In this document: positions 6,186 to 10,670 of the stretch, one piece after another
How the letters are laid out: each line of letters begins with the position of its first letter
Position numbering within the stretch: the first letter of the stretch is position 1
Source: Gammaproteobacteria bacterium
Lineage (GTDB): Bacteria; Pseudomonadota; Gammaproteobacteria; Chromatiales; Chromatiaceae
Direction of reading: 5' to 3'
NCBI GenBank assembly: GCA_029287695.1
Contig: JARFQQ010000104.1
Coordinates: 1-10,670, forward strand
DNA length: 10,670 nucleotides
Position numbers and translations under genes: made by a program
The notes under the pieces: model-generated
What the model was told of the DNA's origin: nothing
The model's database searches: none
Seen by the model: only the letters and a program-made list of their open reading frames with translations

Positions 6186-7526
6186 TCAGAGAATGTAGCG
6201 TGTCAGATCCTCGTCTTCAGCAAGCTCATTGAGATTCTCGTTGACGCTGGCTTCATCCAGTACCACCTTCTGCCCGGCGAGATCCGGGGCCTCGTAGGAG
6301 ATTTTCTCCAGGAGACGCTCCATGACCGTGTGAAGGCGCCGCGCACCGATATTTTCAGTACGCTCGTTGACGTTCCAGGCGATCTCCGCGATACGGTGGA
6401 TGCCCCCCTCGGTGAACTCCAGTTCAACACCCTCTGTCGCCATGAGCGCCTGGTACTGCTGGGTCAGGGATGCATCGGGCTCCGTCAGGATGCGGGTGAA
6501 GTCCTCGACGCTCAACGCCTGCAGTTCCACGCGGATTGGCAGGCGCCCCTGGAGCTCGGGTATCAGGTCGGACGGCTTCGACAGATGAAAGGCGCCGGAG
6601 GCAATAAAGAGGATGTGATCGGTGCGGACAGTGCCATGCTTGGTCGAAACGGTGCAGCCCTCGACAAGCGGCAACAGATCGCGCTGCACGCCCTCGCGTG
6701 ACACATCGGCTCCGCCGCCAGAGTATTCGGAACGTGGGCAGACCTTGTCGAGCTCATCGATGAAGACGATGCCATGCTGTTCGACGAGCTCGATCGCACG
6801 CAGTTTGAGATCTTCCTGGTTGACGCGTCGCGCCGCTTCCTCATCCTCGATGAGCTTGAGGGCATCCCTGACACGCAGCTTTCGACGCTTCGTGCGGCCA
6901 CTACCGATGTTCGAGAACATCTCCTGCAGCTGACTGGTCATCTCCTCCATACCCGGCGGCGTCATGATCTCGACGCCCATCTGGGGAGTGCTGACCTCGA
7001 TCTCGATCTCCTTGTCATCGAGATCGCCGCCACGCAACTTGTATCGGAACTTCGTGCGCGTTGCAGAATCCTCGGGAGTCTGCGCCTCTTCCTCCCAGGA
7101 GCTGACAGTCGGCCCCGGCAAGAGCGCATCCAGTACGCGGTCCTCGGCACTCTGGCGAGCAACATCACGCACCTTCTCCATCTCGGTCTCGCGCAACATC
7201 TTGATGGAAGAATCGGCCAGTTCCCGGATGATCGAGTCGACCTCCTTGCCGACGTAGCCAACCTCGGTGAACTTGGTCGCCTCCACCTTGATGAAGGGTG
7301 CATCGGCCAGGTTCGCGAGGCGCCGGGCAATCTCGGTCTTGCCAACACCGGTGGGGCCGATCATGAGGATATTCTTGGGTGTGATCTCGTTGCGCAGCTG
7401 TTCGTCGACCTGTGCGCGGCGCCAGCGGTTACGCAGTGCGATAGCGACAGCACGCTTGGCGTCATGCTGGCCGATGATGTGCTTGTCGAGTTCCTGAACG
7501 ATCTCGCGGGGGGTGATTTCAGCCAT
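6186..7526 (-). CDS. hslU: ATP-dependent protease HslVU, ATPase subunit HslU
   Basis: AAA+ unfoldase (ClpX/HslU family) that feeds substrates into the HslV peptidase in the cytoplasm. Of 446 residues: Walker A GPTGVGKT at 57-64, the central pore motif GYVG at 90-93, an inserted intermediate domain at about 110-240, Walker [10 protein letters not shown] at 253-261, a sensor/arginine region [12 protein letters not shown] around 324-335, sensor 2 GARRL at 395-399, and the conserved C-terminus DLTRYIL that docks into HslV. The length matches E. coli HslU closely. The ATG at 7526 follows GAGGTG at a 5-nt spacing. hslV is upstream on the same strand, but 144 nt away rather than almost touching. A terminator follows the gene. 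Confidence 0.98.
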   Translation of the reverse strand: MAEITPREIVQELDKHIIGQHDAKRAVAIALRNRWRRAQVDEQLRNEITPKNILMIGPTGVGKTEIARRLANLADAPFIKVEATKFTEVGYVGKEVDSIIRELADSSIKMLRETEMEKVRDVARQSAEDRVLDALLPGPTVSSWEEEAQTPEDSATRTKFRYKLRGGDLDDKEIEIEVSTPQMGVEIMTPPGMEEMTSQLQEMFSNIGSGRTKRRKLRVRDALKLIEDEEAARRVNQEDLKLRAIELVEQHGIVFIDELDKVCPRSEYSGGGADVSREGVQRDLLPLVEGCTVSTKHGTVRTDHILFIASGAFHLSKPSDLIPELQGRLPIRVELQALSVEDFTRILTEPDASLTQQYQALMATEGVELEFTEGGIHRIAEIAWNVNERTENIGARRLHTVMERLLEKISYEAPDLAGQKVVLDEASVNENLNELAEDEDLTRYIL

Positions 7527-7670
7527 GATGGCACCTCGGAAAATTCGGTTTTATTCGTGCGCGCATGGAAGCCTCGTACGGAGAATCGCTGAGTATCGTG
7601 GAACAGAGGCGGTTCAGGACACGAAACCGGCGCGGTATTCGCTGGAAAGGACTATTTTTCAAGGCGTCCG
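7527..7670 (-). other. Long hslV-hslU intercistronic spacer
   Basis: 144 nt with no plausible protein-coding frame on the minus strand. Just after the hslV stop is CTTGAAA (7657-7663 on the plus strand as TTTCAAG), which resembles a heat-shock sigma32 or sigma70 -35 element, but no convincing -10 follows (AATACC at 17 nt is poor). A weak CGGTT/AACCG hairpin with a 10-nt loop lies near 7611-7628. The only clear element is the GAGGTG ribosome site before hslU. Confidence 0.5.
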
Positions 7671-8216
7671 TCATTCCTCGATTTCCAGTTCTTCGAGCAC
7701 CAGGTTGTGGTTGGTGTAGACACAGATATCAGCCGCGATGTTGAGGCCCCTCTCGACAATCTCGCGTGCCGTCAGTTCGGTGTTTTCAAGCAAGGCACGG
7801 GCTGCGGCCTGGGCATAGGAGCCGCCCGAACCAATCGCCATGAGACTGTTCTCGGGCTCGATCACGTCACCGTTACCCGAGATGATGAGCGAAGCCTCCC
7901 TGTCAGCGACACACAGAAGCGCCTCCAGGCGGCGAAGCATACGGTCAGTGCGCCAGTCTTTCGCCATCTCGACGGCTGCGCGCGTCAGATGGCCGCCATG
8001 CTTCTCGAGCTTGCCTTCGAAACGCTCGAAGAGCGTGAAAGCGTCTGCGGTCGCACCGGCAAATCCGGCCAGCACCTGGTTTTTGTAGAGCCTGCGCACC
8101 TTTCGGGCATTGCCTTTCATGACAGTCTGCCCCAGGGTCACCTGGCCGTCACCGCCAACAACGACGGTGCCATTGCGGCGTACGGAAAGAATCGTGGTTC
8201 CGCGAAAATCTGTCAT
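7671..8216 (-). CDS. hslV: ATP-dependent protease HslVU, peptidase subunit HslV
   Basis: Threonine peptidase of the proteasome beta-subunit fold, forming the double-hexamer proteolytic core that HslU serves. 181 residues from the ATG at 8216. The first six residues (MTDFRG) form a short propeptide; removal before [10 protein letters not shown] would expose Thr7 as the N-terminal nucleophile. Asp23 (GGDG) and Lys39 (ARKVRR) correspond to Asp17 and Lys33 of the mature enzyme. Further signatures are [23 protein letters not shown] (51-68), [16 protein letters not shown] and [19 protein letters not shown]. An upstream in-frame ATG at 8252 would lie inside the preceding gene and add 12 unlike residues, so it is rejected; AGAGGG precedes the chosen start. 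The start is one base after the flavoprotein stop (TGAGATG). Confidence 0.98.
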   Translation of the reverse strand: MTDFRGTTILSVRRNGTVVVGGDGQVTLGQTVMKGNARKVRRLYKNQVLAGFAGATADAFTLFERFEGKLEKHGGHLTRAAVEMAKDWRTDRMLRRLEALLCVADREASLIISGNGDVIEPENSLMAIGSGGSYAQAAARALLENTELTAREIVERGLNIAADICVYTNHNLVLEELEIEE

Positions 8217-8217
8217 C

Positions 8218-9228
8218 TCACTTCCCTCTGGGCGCGGCATATTCAAATGCATCGGAATACATGTAGTCCCGGCTCAAGCCGTTTTCCTCAAATGCCTCAC
8301 TGGCCGATGTGACCATGATGGGCGGGCCGGCCATGTAGACATCATATTCCGGAATGTTCCCGATATCCTGCAGGACGGCATCGTGGACAAAGCCTGTGCG
8401 ACCGCTCCAGTCGGCATCAGGTTCCGACAGCACGGGAATGAAGCTGAAGTTGTCGTTCTCCGCCATCCACTCTTCCGGCAGGTCCGGCAGGTAGAGATCA
8501 CGGCGAGAGCGCACGCCCCAGTAGAGCGTCATGGGACGCTTGATACCACTGAAAAAAGCATGCTCGAGCATGCCCTTGATCGGGGCAAAACCGGTCCCGC
8601 CCGCAATGAAAAGCATCGGCCGATCCGACTCCTCGCGCAGCGTAAAGGTTCCGAGCGGCGCCTCGATACGCAGGACTGTCCTGTCCTTCAGGGAATCGAA
8701 GACAAACTCGGTGAAGGTCCCGCCCTCCACATGCCGGATGTGCAGCTCGATGAACGCGTCGTCATGTGGTGCATTGGCGATGGAGAAGGCCCGGCGCTTG
8801 CCGTTTTCAAGCAGGAATTCCAGATACTGCCCGGCAAGGAACTGAAGCCGCTGCGACTCCGGCAATTTCAGCATCACGCGCATGACGTCATGCGCGAGAG
8901 GTTCATGGGAATGTACCTTGCAAGGCATGATGCGGGGTTCGATCTCGGCCGCACGCTCGAGCAGCCGCGCCTGGATGACAAGATCGGCGGTCGGAACCGC
9001 CTGGCAGATCAGCATGGCATCCTTCTCGTCCGTCAAGCCGGGCGGATCACCATGGGGATAGTGAAAATCGCCGGACTGGAGCTTGACCTGGCAGGTACCG
9101 CAGTTTCCGCTGCGGCAGCCATAGGGCAGGATCACGTTCTGGCGCAGCGCCGCGTCGAGAATGGTCTCGCCCTCGCTGACTTCGAACGTTCGGCCCTGAG
9201 GCTGAACTGTGACCTGAAATTTGTCCAT
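8218..9228 (-). CDS. 2Fe-2S/FAD NAD(P)H oxidoreductase, CDP-6-deoxy-delta-3,4-glucoseen reductase-like
   Basis: A single-chain electron-transfer flavoprotein of 336 residues. The N-terminal plant-type ferredoxin domain (1-90) has cluster ligands C38, C43, C46 (CRSGNCGTC) and C75. A ferredoxin-reductase FAD domain (about 100-200) carries RAFSIAN (146-152), the R-x-[YF]-S flavin motif. The NAD(P) domain (about 203-336) has [11 protein letters not shown] (210-220) and AGPPIMV (300-306). This domain order matches AscD/RfbI-type and oxygenase-reductase proteins, often annotated as CDP-6-deoxyglucoseen reductase. No deoxysugar genes or oxygenase partner are in the window, so the true electron acceptor is unknown and the annotation name should not be taken as its reaction. 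The ATG at 9228 lacks a strong ribosome site. It is probably cotranscribed with hslV, one base downstream. Confidence 0.92.
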   Translation of the reverse strand: MDKFQVTVQPQGRTFEVSEGETILDAALRQNVILPYGCRSGNCGTCQVKLQSGDFHYPHGDPPGLTDEKDAMLICQAVPTADLVIQARLLERAAEIEPRIMPCKVHSHEPLAHDVMRVMLKLPESQRLQFLAGQYLEFLLENGKRRAFSIANAPHDDAFIELHIRHVEGGTFTEFVFDSLKDRTVLRIEAPLGTFTLREESDRPMLFIAGGTGFAPIKGMLEHAFFSGIKRPMTLYWGVRSRRDLYLPDLPEEWMAENDNFSFIPVLSEPDADWSGRTGFVHDAVLQDIGNIPEYDVYMAGPPIMVTSASEAFEENGLSRDYMYSDAFEYAAPRGK

Positions 9229-9291
9229 GAACTTGAATTAGATATCTAAAGCTGCGAGATTGTCCCGTATTTTCCTGAGTATTAAAACCTC
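9229..9291. promoter_or_regulatory. Divergent promoter region with a perfect 12-bp palindrome
   Basis: 63 bp between two divergent genes. It holds the perfect palindrome TTAGATATCTAA at 9238-9249, ten bases upstream of the flavoprotein ATG and within its leader or core promoter. The region is AT-rich, as expected for a promoter, but I could not assign clear -35/-10 pairs on either strand. Neither flanking gene has a strong Shine-Dalgarno here. Confidence 0.4.
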
Positions 9292-10161
9292 ATGGCCAAA
9301 ATAGTAATCGCCGGCTGCGGTGATATCGGGAGACGCATTGCCGCTCTCGCAGCCGGCAAAGGAGCGGAGGTAACAGGCCTGGTACGCAGCCGGGAGAGCT
9401 GTGATGCCCTTGAACAGGCCGGCCTCGCCTGCCTGCAGGCCGATTTTGGCCGCCCCCCGCTGCCATCCCTGGATGTCACAGGCTCCGATGTCATCTATCT
9501 GGCGCCACCTCCCCGCAGGGGTGAGACAGATCCGCTGATTGGCAATTTTCTCGCGGCCGTGCAGGGGAAGCCGCGCTGCTTTCTCTATCTCAGTACGACG
9601 GGCGTCTACGGTGATGCCGGGGGTGGCTGGATCGATGAGTCCTCTCCTCTCGATGCGCAGGCCGACCGCGCCATGCGCCGCCTCGATGCCGAGCGTCAGG
9701 TGGCCGGGGCCGCGCATGATCGAGGCTTCGACTTCCTCATCATACGCGTGCCCGGGATCTACGGGCCGGGCCGACTGCCTCTCGCCAGGATTCGTGATCG
9801 CCACCCAGTCCTGAAAGCAGAGATCGCGCCATTCACGAACCGCATCCATGCGGATGACCTTGCCGCTGTCACCCTCGACCTTCTCGAAACCGGCAAGAGC
9901 GGGGAAATCTACAATGTCACCGACGGACATCCCTCGACCATGACCGACTACTTCAGGAAGGTGGCGTCCTACGCCGGGCTCGAACCGCCGCCCGAGATCG
10001 ATATGCAAACCGCGGAACAGCAACTGAGCGCCGGTATGCTCAGCTACCTGCGTGAGTCACGCAAAATCGCCAACACCAAGCTCTTGCGCACCATCGGCAT
10101 CGGGCTGCGTTTTCCAACGCTTGATGACGGCCTCGCAGCGATATTCGGCAAGCAATCATGA
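9292..10161 (+). CDS. SDR-family NAD(P)-binding protein (atypical, YeeZ-like epimerase/dehydratase)
   Basis: A 289-residue soluble protein with an N-terminal Rossmann fold: beta strand KIVIAG, dinucleotide motif GCGDIG (8-13), and the later strand DVIYLAPPP (66-74). It also has [12 protein letters not shown] (97-108), [10 protein letters not shown] (152-161), NRIHADDLA (183-191) and YNVTDG (207-212), the pattern of NAD-dependent epimerase/dehydratase-like proteins such as YeeZ. The classical YxxxK catalytic pair is not intact: after Y106 the lysine position is a glycine (Y-G-D-A-G), so it may be an atypical or non-catalytic SDR. Substrate unknown. The ATG at 9292 starts exactly on the first strand. 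It shares an ATGA overlap with engB. Confidence 0.88.
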   Translation: MAKIVIAGCGDIGRRIAALAAGKGAEVTGLVRSRESCDALEQAGLACLQADFGRPPLPSLDVTGSDVIYLAPPPRRGETDPLIGNFLAAVQGKPRCFLYLSTTGVYGDAGGGWIDESSPLDAQADRAMRRLDAERQVAGAAHDRGFDFLIIRVPGIYGPGRLPLARIRDRHPVLKAEIAPFTNRIHADDLAAVTLDLLETGKSGEIYNVTDGHPSTMTDYFRKVASYAGLEPPPEIDMQTAEQQLSAGMLSYLRESRKIANTKLLRTIGIGLRFPTLDDGLAAIFGKQS

Positions 10162-10670
10162 TCCCCTACTTTCACCGTGCCAGGTTTCTGACCAGCGCTG
10201 CCAAACTCTCACAGCTTCCCGATTGCGAGGCGAGTTACGAGGTCGCCTTCGCGGGGCGTTCCAATGCCGGCAAGTCGAGCGCCATCAACACATTGACACA
10301 CCAGAAAGCGCTCGCACGCACGAGCAAGACGCCAGGACGCACGCAACTCATCAATCTCTTTGCCCTCGATGATCACCGGCGTCTCGTCGACCTGCCAGGC
10401 TACGGATTCGCGAAAGTCGCCGCGCCGATACGTGACCAGTGGCGCGGGCTTCTCTCGTCCTATATCGAGGAACGCCGCTGCCTCAAGGGCGTCGTCGTCA
10501 TGATGGATGTCCGCCATCCTCTCAAGGAACTCGACCAGCAGATGATCGCCTGGTGCAACCATATCGGGCTGCCCGTTCATGTCCTGCTGACCAAGGCAGA
10601 CAAGCTCAAGCGCGGCCCGGCCATGGCCTCGCTGCTCAAGGTACGCAAATCCCTGCGCGAGACGCCGCAG
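10158..10670 (+). CDS. engB: Ribosome biogenesis GTP-binding protein EngB/YsxC (5' part, runs off right edge)
   Basis: Cytoplasmic TrmE-Era-EngA-EngB-type GTPase involved in large ribosomal subunit assembly. The first 171 residues are present, out of roughly 200 in the family. GTPase motifs in order: G1 GRSNAGKS (33-40), G2 region [11 protein letters not shown] (58-68), G3 [10 protein letters not shown] (78-87) and G4 TKAD (145-148). The N-terminal extension [14 protein letters not shown] is typical of EngB. The ATG at 10158 overlaps the upstream SDR stop (ATGA), implying translational coupling; there is no clear separate ribosome site. The C-terminus, including G5, lies outside the window. 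Confidence 0.97.
   Translation, partial: MIPYFHRARFLTSAAKLSQLPDCEASYEVAFAGRSNAGKSSAINTLTHQKALARTSKTPGRTQLINLFALDDHRRLVDLPGYGFAKVAAPIRDQWRGLLSSYIEERRCLKGVVVMMDVRHPLKELDQQMIAWCNHIGLPVHVLLTKADKLKRGPAMASLLKVRKSLRETPQ

Noticed and set aside
6774..7592. Plus-strand frame (272 codons) opposite hslU
   Set aside because: It is antisense to a fully conserved HslU, with no motifs of its own.
7640..7663. Sigma32 heat-shock promoter in the hslV-hslU spacer
   Set aside because: A good CTTGAAA -35 is present but nothing like CCCCAT-T occurs at the required distance, so it is noted only as a possibility.
8110..9249. Long plus-strand frame (379 codons) opposite the flavoprotein gene
   Set aside because: The sense strand encodes an intact 2Fe-2S/FAD/NAD protein; the opposite frame lacks domain character and overlaps hslV as well.
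1..10670. Insertion sequences, CRISPR arrays, tRNA/rRNA genes, prophage or defence genes
   Set aside because: No transposase, integrase, repeat-spacer pattern, cloverleaf or defence domain was seen; all long genes are housekeeping or respiratory.

Overview
The window is a GC-rich bacterial chromosomal segment, most likely from an aerobic gammaproteobacterium. This rests on the recognisable protein families and their order (coxB-coxA-ctaG-coxC with a DUF2244 gene upstream, hslVU, an EngB-type GTPase), not on a database search. There are no mobile elements, CRISPR arrays, tRNAs or rRNAs.

Left part (1-1664): a divergent respiratory locus. On the minus strand a strong sigma70-like promoter (952-980) precedes a small heavy-metal-associated (HMA) domain protein, which is followed by the start of ccoN, the catalytic subunit of a cbb3 oxidase, running off the left edge. 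A prominent dyad or stem-loop (549-589) lies between them. In the opposite direction is a DUF2244 membrane protein with a TTG start.

Centre left (1753-6052): a compact plus-strand aa3/caa3-type cytochrome c oxidase operon: ctaC (subunit II fused to a c-type cytochrome), ctaD (subunit I, all metal ligands and D/K proton-channel residues present), an unannotated 40-residue single-pass membrane protein coupled by stop/start overlaps on both sides, ctaG (Cox11-type CuB assembly factor) and ctaE (subunit III). The operon ends in a rho-independent terminator, so heme A synthesis genes and SURF1 are not part of this transcription unit. A low-oxygen cbb3 and a high-oxygen aa3 oxidase, both containing CuB, thus sit back to back, with a putative copper-handling protein in front of the cbb3 genes.

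Centre right (6117-9228): a minus-strand unit reading a 2Fe-2S/FAD oxidoreductase, then hslV, then hslU (ATP-dependent HslVU protease), closed by its own terminator facing that of ctaE. hslV starts one base after the flavoprotein stop. hslV and hslU are separated by an unusually long 144-nt spacer.

Right edge (9292-10670): divergent from the flavoprotein, an atypical SDR-family NAD(P)-binding protein overlaps by ATGA with the start of engB/ysxC, a ribosome-assembly GTPase cut off by the window end. A perfect 12-bp palindrome lies in the divergent promoter region.

No clearly new multi-gene system is evident. The least explained elements are the intercistronic dyad upstream of ccoN, the small membrane protein inside the cox operon, and the HMA protein with its conserved-looking cysteine tail.
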